Positions 25,163 to 34,793 of a stretch of DNA of 64,000 bases are shown in pieces. Position numbers and translations under genes: made by a program. Position 1 is the stretch's first letter; each line of letters starts with the position of its first letter. Source of the stretch: Bacillota bacterium (GTDB taxonomy: Bacteria; Bacillota; Bacilli; Desulfuribacillales; Desulfuribacillaceae); the NCBI GenBank assembly GCA_023388635.1, contig JAEWFW010000016.1, positions 124,001-188,000 on the forward strand. Reading direction: 5' to 3'. The notes beneath the pieces were generated by a model. It ran no database searches. It was not told the origin of the DNA and saw nothing but the letters and a program-made list of their open reading frames with translations.

Positions 25163-26338
25163 TCATAACCCCCTGTATAAAGCCGCCTTCTCGTGGATCG
25201 TCGCAATTCTCTTCACGGCTTCTTCTAAAATCTTTGGACTTTTTGCAAAATGAAAGCGTACATAGTGTGTGATTGGTTCTTTAAAAAATGCCGATCCGGC
25301 AACGGGAGCTACACCGATTTCCTTGATCATCCACTCACAAAAAGTGCTATCGTCGGGAAATCCAAATTCTGAAATATCGACCATGACGAAATACGTACCT
25401 TGCGGTACAACGTATTTGAGACCTGCCACATCAAGCCCTCTTAGAAATATATCGCGTTTTTCCGTATATTGCTTTGCGAGTTGTTCATAATACGACTGAG
25501 GAAACTCCAATCCGACAACAGCCGCCTCCTGCAAAGGAGCCGCCGCACCGACTGTGAGAAAATCATGCACCTTGCGCGCTTGCTCAATGATCTCCTTTGG
25601 AGCGATCACATACCCCAGACGCCATCCCGTAATCGAATAGGTTTTCGACAGAGAACTGCACGACAACGTTCTCTGAAACATCCCCGGCAGCGACGCAAAA
25701 TACACATGCTCATGCGGTGCAAATATAATATGTTCATACACTTCATCGGTAATTACAAACACATCGTATTGCTCGGCAAAATCTGCAATGATCTGCAATT
25801 CATCACGAGAAAAAACCTTCCCTGAAGGATTTGACGGATTGCAAAGTACAATTGCCTTTGGGCGTTGCTCAAAAGCCCGGCGCAATTCTTCTATATGAAA
25901 AGAGAATGCTGGCGGATGCAGTGGTACATAAATTGGTTCCGCTCCTGATAAAATCGCATCGGCAGCGTAATTTTCATAAAACGGAGAAAATACGATGACT
26001 TTATCACCCGGATTGCATGTCGTCATCATTGCGACCATCATCGCTTCTGTTCCTCCGCAAGTAACTACGATATCCGTTTCCGGGTCGATATCTATGCCCA
26101 TGAAACGCGACTGCTTTGTCGCCAATGCCCGCCGAAAGTTATCCGCTCCCCACGTCGTCGCGTATTGATGTGGACCGTTATGCGCCGCTTTTTTTAGCGC
26201 ATCTATGATTTCCTGCGGCGGATCAAAATCAGGAAATCCTTGCGACAAATTGATCGCTCCATATTGATTGGCAATTCTCGTAGTCCCGCGTATAACGGAT
26301 TCTGTAAATTGCTGCACACGGTTGCTAGTTTGCGGCAC
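25163..26338 (-). CDS. PLP-dependent aminotransferase (class I/II, KAT/YbdL-like)
   Basis: Fold-type I aminotransferase (391 aa). The N-terminal signature INLSQGFPDFDPPQEI is typical of the kynurenine aminotransferase/YbdL (methionine aminotransferase) group. The PLP lysine is in SCSSLSKTYSITGWRLGY (about residue 235), with NPSNPSGKVF and the C-terminal YVRFHFAKS arginine. It would produce a 2-oxoacid for the oxidoreductase encoded immediately downstream. Whether the substrate is methionine, an aromatic or a branched-chain amino acid is inference; methionine is attractive given metN and metI in the same operon. Confidence 0.9.
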   Translation of the reverse strand: MPQTSNRVQQFTESVIRGTTRIANQYGAINLSQGFPDFDPPQEIIDALKKAAHNGPHQYATTWGADNFRRALATKQSRFMGIDIDPETDIVVTCGGTEAMMVAMMTTCNPGDKVIVFSPFYENYAADAILSGAEPIYVPLHPPAFSFHIEELRRAFEQRPKAIVLCNPSNPSGKVFSRDELQIIADFAEQYDVFVITDEVYEHIIFAPHEHVYFASLPGMFQRTLSCSSLSKTYSITGWRLGYVIAPKEIIEQARKVHDFLTVGAAAPLQEAAVVGLEFPQSYYEQLAKQYTEKRDIFLRGLDVAGLKYVVPQGTYFVMVDISEFGFPDDSTFCEWMIKEIGVAPVAGSAFFKEPITHYVRFHFAKSPKILEEAVKRIATIHEKAALYRGL

Positions 26339-26340
26339 CT

Positions 26341-27669
26341 TTATCCCTCCTGTTGATTTCCTCGTTTGTCAATCAGGCGTTTTGCTTTATGAACAGCCCG
26401 TGGCAATTCACCATCTTTTAACAATGTTACACGGTATGGTTTGACCCCTAAACGCGATTTGATTTTCTGTGAAATATGTTCAGCCAAACCTACTGCATCG
26501 ATACCCTCATCGGCTATCTGTTCAACTTCCAGATCAAAACGCGTGATGTGGTCTATCTCATGCACAATAATGCGGTATTCTCCTGTAGTTCCGGAAACAT
26601 TCCGCACAAGATATTCAATATCACTCGGGAACACATTGACACCGGAAACGATGAACATATCGTCCAAACGTCCATGTACAGTAATTCTCGTATGGGTTCT
26701 GCCGCATCCGCAAACTTCGCGATTTTGCGTAATAATATCACCTGTTCGGAAACGGATCAACGGTCTCGCTGTCTTCTTCAATGTCGTTAAAACCATTTCT
26801 CCCTTTTCGCCATCCGCCACCGGAAGCAGCGTCTGCGGATCAAGCACTTCTAATAACACATGGTCTTCTGCCAAATGCAGACCGTTGCGCTCCGGACACA
26901 TTCCCGCACAGGCTCCGAAAATATCGGAAATTCCATAAAAATCAAAAATCTCCGCATTCCACAGCGTTTCAATCGCCGTCTTCGTCGCTTCTATGGACCC
27001 GCCAGGTTCCCCCGCCACGATAATTCGATTGATTGCCAGATCAGTGGCGGGATCAATTCCTTGTTTGCGTGCCGTCTCCCCTAAGTACCACGCATAGGAT
27101 GGTGTAGTCCACATGACAGTCGGTTGAAATTCTTTGAGAATAAACAACAAACGATCAGAAGGGATCGCCCCTGCCCAGATACATAATGCTCCCAAATTCT
27201 GCGCACCGATAACATCAGGACCCCCGACAAATAAAGTAAAATTCAATGCATGGGCGTACCGGTCATTGGGACGCATTCCCGCTGCCCAGAATAGACGGCT
27301 TTGCGCGTCTTGGAACTCATTAAAATCCTGTTGTGTAAACGGGCTTATCGTCGGAGTTCCGGTAGAACCGCTAGATGCCGAAATAAATACCACATCTTCT
27401 TCGGGAACTGCGGCAATATCTCCGAGTAAAGGGCTGGCAACCTGTCTTTCCCGCAATATCTGCTTATATATAAAAGGAAATTTCTGAATGTCTGTCAACT
27501 GTTGAAGATCATCAGGAGTGACGCCTGCCTGTTGAAATGCACTTTTGTAATAAGGAGAATTATCATATGCGTGACGGATATGCTTTTTCAGCAAATCCAG
27601 CTGCAACTCCTCCAACTGTTTCCGCGGTAGTGTTTCGATCTTTTCATCCCAATATTTACGATATGCCAT
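26341..27669 (-). CDS. Phenylacetate-CoA ligase family (PaaK-like) acyl-CoA ligase
   Basis: Adenylate-forming aryl/acyl-CoA ligase (442 aa). Motifs are the ATP-binding SASSGSTGTPTISPFTQQD, FYGISDIFGACAGMC (equivalent of YGxTE), RFRTGDI and the C-terminal GRLDDMFIVSGVNVFPSDIE. Members join phenylacetate or related acids to CoA. In this operon it sits between metI and an aminotransferase, before porGDAB, a layout seen with indolepyruvate/arylpyruvate metabolism. It could activate acids for reductive amino acid synthesis or scavenge acids released during oxidation; sequence does not decide. Confidence 0.88.
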   Translation of the reverse strand: MAYRKYWDEKIETLPRKQLEELQLDLLKKHIRHAYDNSPYYKSAFQQAGVTPDDLQQLTDIQKFPFIYKQILRERQVASPLLGDIAAVPEEDVVFISASSGSTGTPTISPFTQQDFNEFQDAQSRLFWAAGMRPNDRYAHALNFTLFVGGPDVIGAQNLGALCIWAGAIPSDRLLFILKEFQPTVMWTTPSYAWYLGETARKQGIDPATDLAINRIIVAGEPGGSIEATKTAIETLWNAEIFDFYGISDIFGACAGMCPERNGLHLAEDHVLLEVLDPQTLLPVADGEKGEMVLTTLKKTARPLIRFRTGDIITQNREVCGCGRTHTRITVHGRLDDMFIVSGVNVFPSDIEYLVRNVSGTTGEYRIIVHEIDHITRFDLEVEQIADEGIDAVGLAEHISQKIKSRLGVKPYRVTLLKDGELPRAVHKAKRLIDKRGNQQEG

Positions 27670-27682
27670 ACCCTACTCCCCC

Positions 27683-28348
27683 TTATCTTCTATCTGCTTT
27701 TCTAGCAAAATAATCTCCTGCTATCTGAATCAGTTGTACTAATATTACGAGCACAACAACTGTAACCAACATCACATCAGTTTGATAACGATAATATCCA
27801 AAGCGCACTGCCAAATCACCGATACCACCGCCGCCGACAATCCCTGCCATTGCTGAATACGCTATGAGACTAATAGAAGTTACAGTCAGCCCTGTAATCA
27901 GCCCCGGCTTCGCTTCTCTCAACAGCACCTGGGTGATAATCATCCACGGAGTTGCTCCTACAGCTGTGGCAGCTTCAATGACCCCTTTATTGACATCACG
28001 CAGAGCGCTCTCTACCAATCGAGCATAAAATACAATCGATGCGACAGACAGCGATACCGATGCCGCCACCGGACCTATCGTCGTATTGACCAATAATTGC
28101 GTTAACGGAAGCAATAAAACTAGTAAAATAATATACGGTATTGAACGTATAACATTTACGGAAAAACCCATAATTGCATTGATATAGCGATTTTCAAAGA
28201 ACAATCCTTGTGAAGTGATAAACAGTATGAGTCCTAGAGGTATACCTACGACAATCGATAAGCTTAGTGATATCCCAATCATCGTAGCGGTCTCACCAAA
28301 TGCTTTATATAAATCTTGCAAAATTACAAGCCATCTGTCATTAAGCAT
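27683..28348 (-). CDS. metI: Methionine-type ABC transporter permease (MetI)
   Basis: Permease (about 221 aa) with five hydrophobic segments. It has the MetI EAA-like cytoplasmic loop ALRDVNKGVIEAATAVGATP followed by VLLREAKPGL, and the family motif SYSAMAG-like IAYSAMAGIVGGGGIGDLA. ATG 28348 is preceded by GGAGGTG and overlaps the metN stop by eight bases. No binding protein gene is in this operon; the MetQ homologue at 9.4-10.3 kb probably serves. Confidence 0.92.
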   Translation of the reverse strand: MLNDRWLVILQDLYKAFGETATMIGISLSLSIVVGIPLGLILFITSQGLFFENRYINAIMGFSVNVIRSIPYIILLVLLLPLTQLLVNTTIGPVAASVSLSVASIVFYARLVESALRDVNKGVIEAATAVGATPWMIITQVLLREAKPGLITGLTVTSISLIAYSAMAGIVGGGGIGDLAVRFGYYRYQTDVMLVTVVVLVILVQLIQIAGDYFARKADRR

Positions 28349-29537
28349 ATAGCACCTCCGTATACGCAGAGTTTTCCCCAATGTATGCAACCGCTTTTTC
28401 AATCTCAGACGACTGTCCCTTTACATTTACAACAAGTACGCCAATCGGCTGACTGCCGATGTATTCGATTTTCCCGTGTAAAATGGCAATTTTCACATCA
28501 AATTTCTTGGAAGTATCTGAAATCACCGGCTCTACAGCCGTTTCGCCTTGATAAACAATTTTCAACAGCTTTCCTTCTATATCGGCAAACAATTGTGGCG
28601 GTAATTCCAGATTCATCGTATGACGAATTAGTTGCTTAGTCAGTTCATGCTGTGGTCGTGCGAATATTTCGTAAACGGCTCCCTGCTCAACAATTTTCCC
28701 ATAGCTCATTACAGCCACTCGATCACAGATTGCCTTTACAACGTCCATTTCATGGGTAATTACGACAATAGTAATTCCGTATTTCTTGTTGATATTTTTC
28801 AACAGTTCGAGAATCGACTGCGTCGTCTCCAAATCCAAGGCCGATGTCGGTTCATCGCAAAGCAGGATACGCGGATTATTTGCTAGCGCCCGAGCAATAC
28901 CGACTCTTTGCTTCTGCCCCCCACTCAACTTCGCAGGATAGACATGATGCTTGTCAGCCAAACCGACTAGACTCAAAAGCTCTGTAACACGTTCGCTAAT
29001 TTCCTGTTCGTTCTTTCCGGCTGCCTTCATGGCAAATGCCACATTTTCAAATACAGTTTTCGATTGAATGAGGTTAAAGTGCTGAAAAATCATGCCGATT
29101 CCCAAGCGTAATTTACGTAAGTGCTCGCGCTCCGAATCATACATTTCATCCGTTATATCGTCCGCCTCGTGCTGATTCCTCTTAAACAAAAAACGATAAA
29201 TATCTTTAAAGAGACTGACAATACCTCGATACAAATAGTGAAAAACACTATACAGGAATTTCAAAAAATCGAAAATTGGTGCTAGCAAGCGATTCTTTTG
29301 ATCATCTTCCAAAACTTCAGCCGCTTTAAAAATACTTCTTCCGCCAATCAAGATTTCTCCAGAACGCGGCTTTTGCAACAAATTAATTGTGCGCACCAAA
29401 GTACTCTTACCGGCACCGCTGGAACCGACTATTCCAAATACTTCACCTTCTTTAATGGAAAGTGAAACATTTTGTACAGCGTCAACAGCTCCTTTCCCTG
29501 TGTCAAAATTGACAACAATGTTTTTCAGCTCAATCAT
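28341..29537 (-). CDS. metN: Methionine-type ABC transporter ATPase (MetN) with long internal insertion
   Basis: ATPase (398 aa) with Walker A GSSGAGKS (38-45), Q-loop IGMIFQHFNLI (147-157), signature KLSGGQKQRVGIARAL, Walker B ILLCDEPTSALD, the switch His in VITHEMDVV and a C-terminal NIL regulatory domain. Between Walker A and the Q-loop (about residues 71-138) lies an extra segment of about 65 residues with a hydrophobic aromatic stretch (FLKFLYSVFHYLYRGIVSLF) and an acidic tail. Typical MetN lacks it and is about 340 aa. The reading frame is intact and all ATPase motifs are present. It heads the operon metN-metI-paaK-aminotransferase-porGDAB. Confidence 0.92.
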   Translation of the reverse strand: MIELKNIVVNFDTGKGAVDAVQNVSLSIKEGEVFGIVGSSGAGKSTLVRTINLLQKPRSGEILIGGRSIFKAAEVLEDDQKNRLLAPIFDFLKFLYSVFHYLYRGIVSLFKDIYRFLFKRNQHEADDITDEMYDSEREHLRKLRLGIGMIFQHFNLIQSKTVFENVAFAMKAAGKNEQEISERVTELLSLVGLADKHHVYPAKLSGGQKQRVGIARALANNPRILLCDEPTSALDLETTQSILELLKNINKKYGITIVVITHEMDVVKAICDRVAVMSYGKIVEQGAVYEIFARPQHELTKQLIRHTMNLELPPQLFADIEGKLLKIVYQGETAVEPVISDTSKKFDVKIAILHGKIEYIGSQPIGVLVVNVKGQSSEIEKAVAYIGENSAYTEVLYA

Positions 29538-29620
29538 ACGCTTCCCCCATTCTCTTTTAACAGTTACGCATAATCCAAAGTATTCTTATATGTTTTGTTA
29601 ATATTAAATAATTTTAAGAG

Positions 29621-29650
29621 ATTATATTATGGATTTGGCGTATTTGTCAA
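29621..29650 (-). promoter_or_regulatory. Consensus promoter of the metN-porB operon
   Basis: TTGACA (29645-29650) and TATAAT (29621-29626) on the minus strand with an 18-base spacer, about 80 bases before metN. No SAM riboswitch or T-box was recognised in the leader. Confidence 0.78.
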
Positions 29651-29708
29651 GATAATTATCGTGGATTAGTCGGCAATTCAAGGCGAATTAAAGGCCATTT
29701 AAACAAAA

Positions 29709-29738
29709 CAAGACGATCCCACTGCCGGGATCGTCTTG
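29709..29738 (-). terminator. Intrinsic terminator after the second nrfA
   Basis: CAAGACGATCCC pairs with GGGATCGTCTTG in a 12-bp stem followed by TTTTGTTT on the minus strand, about 50 bases past the gene. Confidence 0.85.
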
Positions 29739-29788
29739 CCATTGACATCTCTCGATTCGTCACCATATTTACAAAAACCGAGTTTGTA

Positions 29789-31360
29789 TTAACGCAGTCG
29801 CTCCGTTCCTTCCCACATTAAATCGGCTTCCGGTAATAACGGGAGATATTGCAGCCATTTATGGGAATTCAAGTGCTCCTGGCTTTGTTGCAACTTACGG
29901 CTATGTTCCAGGATCGGAGGAACAATTTGCTTAATATCGCCGCTGATTTGTGCGGAAATAGCATCATTCGTCGCCTGCTTCGCCGCCTCTTGCGCTTTTT
30001 TGCTGGCTTGCTGCGATAACTCTAATGTCTCCAATGCTTTAGGCTGATTGTGGAATCCGACACTGTTTTCCGCAGACACATAGTCCCAGTAAAGTTGACC
30101 TTCCCGCACATACTCGCGTGCCTGTTGCAGCAACTGCTCATAATCGGCATGCTTTTCCCCGGTAAATTCCGACGCCAAGCGAATCGCTTCATGGGCTCTG
30201 ACCGACTCCTCCTGCGCCGCTATCAATTTCGGCCAAACATTATCCTGTGCCGACTCTACTTGTGTCTTTGCCCATTCGGCATCTTTGCCTGTATGGCATT
30301 GCAAGCAAGTCAAATCCTCCGGCAAACTTTTTAACGGTGACGTCCAGTGGTGAGAAGATATTTCCTTGCCGTCTTCTGTCGCCACTTTTCCCATGTGACA
30401 ATCAGCGCAGGATACACCAAGTTTTCCATGGGTACTGTCAATCCAAGTCTCAAATTCCGGATGTTGCACCTTGACCATCGGCGCTTTTGAAACTGCATGG
30501 GTCCAATCGGCGAACTGACCACTGATTCCATCTCGTTCTGCTTGCGCGTTATTATAAAACTCGTACATGTCTTGGGCTTTATATCCATTGTCCCAAGGGA
30601 AATGCGGTTTTGAAGCTACACCGTGATCCTTCGATTCAAAATAATACTCGACATGGCATTGCGCACAAACATAAGAGCGCATCTCCTGCTTAGAAGCTTG
30701 GCGCCAATCAATCCCTTGACGGGTTAGTGCCTCATTCAGTGGTACACTGGTAATGACTAACTCCATCGTCTCAGCGCTGTGACACTCTGTACATCCGAGT
30801 GAATGCATGACCGGCTTTTGCTCTTCGCGGAAAGTATTAAAATTCATAGACCAAAATGCATCACCATATTCCTCCAGATACGCCGGCAGCATCGAAGTCT
30901 TGCAATTATAACAAGCTGCCGGTAATCCCGATTCTTCATGATAGCGGTCAATCCGATCTATATGCAATAAGTCATCTAAGGCATATGTATGCCCCCTGGC
31001 GTTCGTATACTCATACATAAACGGATAGCCCAACCAAAGGTTTTTTAAATACGGTTGTGCATAGGTAAACCCTTCAGGTAATGGATTAACTTGATCATTT
31101 TTGTTATACGGTATCGAACCAATATACTTCGTCATCGACTCTTCATTGTTCTTTTGCACGCTTTGCCAATGATCGGGGAACATCTCGGCAAACCGCAAGT
31201 TATTATTGTATTCGATCGCTTCCGCTAATCCCTCAGCTCCCTCTTGCTGATTACCGGCTTCCTCCTGCTTATTCGGTGTCTTTTCTACACATCCGACTAT
31301 GACAAAAATGACTGTCGCAATCACCAGCACACCAACGAAAAACTTTCTCCATTGACTCAT
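29789..31360 (-). CDS. nrfA: Second ammonia-forming cytochrome c nitrite reductase (no adjacent nrfH)
   Basis: A 523-aa paralogue of the nrfA at 19.9-21.4 kb, with the same five haem motifs (CYNCK, CTECH, CAQCH, CADCH, CLQCH) and long stretches of identity, especially over the last 150 residues. The N-terminus differs and carries a lipobox (IVGC) plus a Gln/Glu-rich spacer. ATG 31360 (MSQWRKFF) follows AAAGGGTG. No nrfH lies beside it, so it must share NrfH from the other locus, use another donor, or act as a soluble or lipid-anchored detoxifying enzyme. It lacks the CRP-type site seen upstream of nrfHA. Confidence 0.94.
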   Translation of the reverse strand: MSQWRKFFVGVLVIATVIFVIVGCVEKTPNKQEEAGNQQEGAEGLAEAIEYNNNLRFAEMFPDHWQSVQKNNEESMTKYIGSIPYNKNDQVNPLPEGFTYAQPYLKNLWLGYPFMYEYTNARGHTYALDDLLHIDRIDRYHEESGLPAACYNCKTSMLPAYLEEYGDAFWSMNFNTFREEQKPVMHSLGCTECHSAETMELVITSVPLNEALTRQGIDWRQASKQEMRSYVCAQCHVEYYFESKDHGVASKPHFPWDNGYKAQDMYEFYNNAQAERDGISGQFADWTHAVSKAPMVKVQHPEFETWIDSTHGKLGVSCADCHMGKVATEDGKEISSHHWTSPLKSLPEDLTCLQCHTGKDAEWAKTQVESAQDNVWPKLIAAQEESVRAHEAIRLASEFTGEKHADYEQLLQQAREYVREGQLYWDYVSAENSVGFHNQPKALETLELSQQASKKAQEAAKQATNDAISAQISGDIKQIVPPILEHSRKLQQSQEHLNSHKWLQYLPLLPEADLMWEGTERLR

Positions 31361-31454
31361 TCTACACACCCTTTCATGCGGACAATACACTCCAAATTGG
31401 AAAGATACCATTATTATGGCAATGGAAACAATTTTTTATCTATGATATTAGAAA

Positions 31455-31482
31455 ATTATAAATATTTTTCGACATCCGACAA
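31455..31482 (-). promoter_or_regulatory. Possible promoter of the second nrfA
   Basis: TATAAT (31455-31460) and TTGTCG (31477-31482) on the minus strand with a 16-base spacer, close behind the glnN terminator. Confidence 0.5.
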
Positions 31483-31485
31483 AAA

Positions 31486-31520
31486 AGCAGGCGACTTCTC
31501 GACGGAAAAGTCAACCTGCT
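31486..31520 (-). terminator. Intrinsic terminator after glnN
   Basis: AGCAGG and CCTGCT anchor a stem of about 12 bp with one bulge, followed by TTTTTTG on the minus strand. Confidence 0.8.
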
Positions 31521-31563
31521 TCGCTCATTTATTCGTAACGTTCTTCTATATTAAATATTTACT

Positions 31564-33669
31564 TTACACACTAAACAACAATTCGCTATACGTCGGGAAA
31601 GGCCATAAAATATCTTCTACTATGGTTTCCAATTTATCTACATCTCCGCGCAGCTTACACATAGCTTCTGAGACAGCCTGTTTATAATACATCGCCTGCC
31701 GGCATGTGTCGCCATGCATATTGACTGCTTGGGCGTTAGCTGCTTCCAATGCCGCAATGTTTCGTTTGACCGATGCCAACAGACTGGACGATGTCATCAG
31801 CAATTCTTCCTGCACACTGATATCGACGGGAATGCCCGTAGCATTGATGGCATTGATCGATTCCGCTAAGGAAGTTGCATATTTTATGACGGCTGGGACG
31901 ATTTGACGTTTCGCCATATCAAGCATCGTCAATGCTTCAATATTGATCGTTTTACAGTACTGCTCTAAGAGAATTTCACATCTTGATTGCAATTCTTTTC
32001 TACTGAATACACCGTGTTTTTCAAAAACAGCAAGGGACGCTTCCGATATAAATGCCGGTATCGCTTCTGCCGTCGAGCGGAGATTCGATAACCCGCGTTT
32101 TTCGGCTTCTATAACCCACTCGTCAGAATATCCATTGCCGTTAAAAATAATCCGATCATGCTGATTGACAATGCGTTTAAGAACCTCGCCAACTTTACTA
32201 TTCAAATCTGTAGCTGCTTCTAATTCATCGGCAATTTCCGCCAATGTCTCCGCGACAATCGTATTGATTACGACATTCGGACCGGCAATCGACATCGAAG
32301 ATGCCACCATGCGAAATTCAAATTTGTTGCCTGTGAAGGCAAACGGCGAAGTGCGGTTGCGGTCTGTATTATCTCTTGGTAATGCCGGCAAAGTCGAGAC
32401 CCCGACAACCAATTTCCCGCCCTGTTTGGAATTCTTCAAGCCGCCATTTTTCAATTGAGCAAGGATATCTGTCAACTGATCTCCGAGAAAGATGGAGATA
32501 ATAGCCGGTGGTGCCTCATCCGCACCTAAGCGATGATCATTGCCTGCATTGGCTGCTGCCGCCCTCAATAAGTCTTGATATTGATCGACGGCTTTAATGA
32601 TCGCCGCCAAAAATACTAAAAATTGCGCATTTTCATGGGGATTCGTACCTGGTTCCAACAAGTTTTGCCCTTCCACCGTACTCATCGACCAATTGTTATG
32701 TTTGCCTGATCCATTCACACCGGCAAACGGCTTTTCATGTAATAGACATGCCAGCCCGTGACGTGTCGCGATCTTTTGCAGCATTTCCATGACCAATTGG
32801 TTATGATCGCACGCTACATTTGTCGTCGTAAAAATCGGTGCCAACTCATGCTGCGCCGGTGCCGCTTCATTGTGCTTCGTCTTAGAAGTGACTCCGTGTT
32901 TCCACAGTTCTCTGTCCAGCTCGCTCATAAATGCCGCTATGCGCTCTTTCAAATTCCCGAAGTAGTGATCTTCCAGCTCTTGCCCTTTGACAGGGGTTGC
33001 GCCAAACAAACTGCGTCCGGTGAAAATCAAATCTTTACGTTGTAAAAACAGTTCTCGATCCACAAGAAAATATTCCTGCTCTGCACCGACTGTCGTGACA
33101 ACTTTTTTCGAAGGATTGCCAAATGCCTTTAAAATCCGCAACGCTTGTTTATTGAGCGCCTCCATCGATCGTAGCAACGGAGTCTTTTTATCTAGTACTT
33201 CGCCTGTATACGATATAAACGCCGTCGGAATACATAAAGTCACTCCTGATGCGTCTTCTTTTAGGAAAGCGGGAGACGTACAATCCCATGCCGTATAACC
33301 TCGCGCTTCAAATGTCGCGCGCAACCCTCCCGACGGGAAAGAAGACGCATCCGGCTCACCTTTTATTAATTCTTTTCCTGAGAACTCCATAATTGCCGTT
33401 CCATCGTCTTTAGGAGAAAGAAATGAATCATGTTTCTCTGCCGTAATTCCTGTCATCGGCTGAAACCAGTGCGTATAATGTGTCGCACCGCGTTCAACTG
33501 CCCAATCTTTCATCGCGTTTGCCACACTGTCGGCGACTGACTCTTCTAGGGGCAGACCCTCTTCAATCGTTTTACGCAGCAATTTGTAGATGCTCTTAGG
33601 GAGCCTCTCTCGCATTACGGCGTCATTGAATACATTAGCCCCAAACAATTCAATCGAATTTGCACTCAT
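31564..33669 (-). CDS. glnN: Glutamine synthetase type III
   Basis: Large-subunit glutamine synthetase (701 aa, usual length for GSIII) making glutamine from glutamate, ammonium and ATP. Visible family features are FQPMTGITAEKHDSFL, EFSGKELIKGEPDASSFPSGG, TVGAEQEYFLVD (metal-binding Glu), NEAAPAQHELAPIF and GSGKHNNWSM, with the catalytic domain ending in a long helical C-terminus. ATG 33669 is chosen from GAGGGG nine bases upstream; 33687 lacks a site. It stands alone with its own terminator. Its position beside an ammonia-forming nitrite reductase is suggestive of ammonium assimilation, but a functional link is inference. Confidence 0.95.
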   Translation of the reverse strand: MSANSIELFGANVFNDAVMRERLPKSIYKLLRKTIEEGLPLEESVADSVANAMKDWAVERGATHYTHWFQPMTGITAEKHDSFLSPKDDGTAIMEFSGKELIKGEPDASSFPSGGLRATFEARGYTAWDCTSPAFLKEDASGVTLCIPTAFISYTGEVLDKKTPLLRSMEALNKQALRILKAFGNPSKKVVTTVGAEQEYFLVDRELFLQRKDLIFTGRSLFGATPVKGQELEDHYFGNLKERIAAFMSELDRELWKHGVTSKTKHNEAAPAQHELAPIFTTTNVACDHNQLVMEMLQKIATRHGLACLLHEKPFAGVNGSGKHNNWSMSTVEGQNLLEPGTNPHENAQFLVFLAAIIKAVDQYQDLLRAAAANAGNDHRLGADEAPPAIISIFLGDQLTDILAQLKNGGLKNSKQGGKLVVGVSTLPALPRDNTDRNRTSPFAFTGNKFEFRMVASSMSIAGPNVVINTIVAETLAEIADELEAATDLNSKVGEVLKRIVNQHDRIIFNGNGYSDEWVIEAEKRGLSNLRSTAEAIPAFISEASLAVFEKHGVFSRKELQSRCEILLEQYCKTINIEALTMLDMAKRQIVPAVIKYATSLAESINAINATGIPVDISVQEELLMTSSSLLASVKRNIAALEAANAQAVNMHGDTCRQAMYYKQAVSEAMCKLRGDVDKLETIVEDILWPFPTYSELLFSV

Positions 33670-33877
33670 ATTTCTTTCCCCTCTCAAAATTAAAACAAAA
33701 TTTGTTGCATCGATATAGACAATTCAATCGCCGATATCTCACTTAACTTTTTGTATGTAAGTTTATTCTACATGATATGTCAAATTCCTTTTCATTCACT
33801 CATTTTTTTATAATTTTTTGTAAAAAATATACCTGAGACCACCTTTCACTCTTCAATGTCAGGTTTCCTAACCTATT

Positions 33878-34627
33878 CTAGGAAGAAATATGCAGACGGG
33901 TATGCCGATAATACAAATACCCGATCAAACAACTGAAAATGGCGACAAGTAAAAAATAAATGCGGTTCTTTACATTGGGAACCGTACCCTCCATTTCGAT
34001 CACATTGTTCTTGCCCAAAACCAATACCCATTCCAGTGTATGTCCGTCATCTGCAACATACGTCGCATTATGCTGTTCAGGAATGATCGGTAGAGTGAGG
34101 ATCAATCGAACATTAATCCGATTCAGCAGAGAATTCTCAAACAGCGGCAAAGCATAGTCATCAGACAACTTAATACTGCTGAGGTCGACAGATCCATGCA
34201 TTCGATATTCAGTATGCCAAATCTTATCTTGCAGCAAAAATGTCGGTCCGCCAATCTCATGTTCCGCTACGGCATCTGCATTTACGGCTGCCCCAAAATC
34301 AAATATCCCCAAATCAATATTTTCTTCATAGATCGAAGAAACGTGTCTTTGCAGACGAACTCCTGTATATGCACCATCAGTATATAACGACACTTCGTAG
34401 CCTTCAATCTGTGCATTCTCTCGCAACCGCGCAACAATGTCCTCTGCAGAAAACGCAAATACACCGAGCAGCGAACGATCAAATCCTAATTTATAGTCAA
34501 AATCAGCACTGGCATCTTCATGCACTTTTACATGAAAAGTCCCCTCCGCACAACCGCCAAGCAACATAGCAATCCCCATCAGCAGACAAATACATCCTAT
34601 TTTCCTAAACCGTACAACTCGCATCAT
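33878..34627 (-). CDS. LppM-type lipoprotein with C-terminal membrane segment
   Basis: A 249-aa lipoprotein: the signal peptide ends in LLGGC, followed by a beta-rich domain opening GTFHVKVHEDASADFDYKLGF, as in LppM-like (DUF3153-type) proteins. A C-terminal membrane helix (IYFLLVAIFSCLIGYLYY) comes next, with a short basic tail. ATG 34627 has AGGAG four or five bases upstream. The role is unknown. It is divergent from the GIY-YIG gene. Confidence 0.7.
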   Translation of the reverse strand: MMRVVRFRKIGCICLLMGIAMLLGGCAEGTFHVKVHEDASADFDYKLGFDRSLLGVFAFSAEDIVARLRENAQIEGYEVSLYTDGAYTGVRLQRHVSSIYEENIDLGIFDFGAAVNADAVAEHEIGGPTFLLQDKIWHTEYRMHGSVDLSSIKLSDDYALPLFENSLLNRINVRLILTLPIIPEQHNATYVADDGHTLEWVLVLGKNNVIEMEGTVPNVKNRIYFLLVAIFSCLIGYLYYRHTRLHISS

Positions 34628-34793
34628 TTTTCTCCTTTGATCCAAAATTCTTCAGGTGGTCAAGCGTTACACTCGACAATCCCCCGCGTTTCATATATAT
34701 GATCATAGGAAACCAATCATACGTATCGACATCCTTTGGCATCCATGCTACAGTGGATAGAATACTATATGTTCTAAAAGGAGGAGGAGACCC

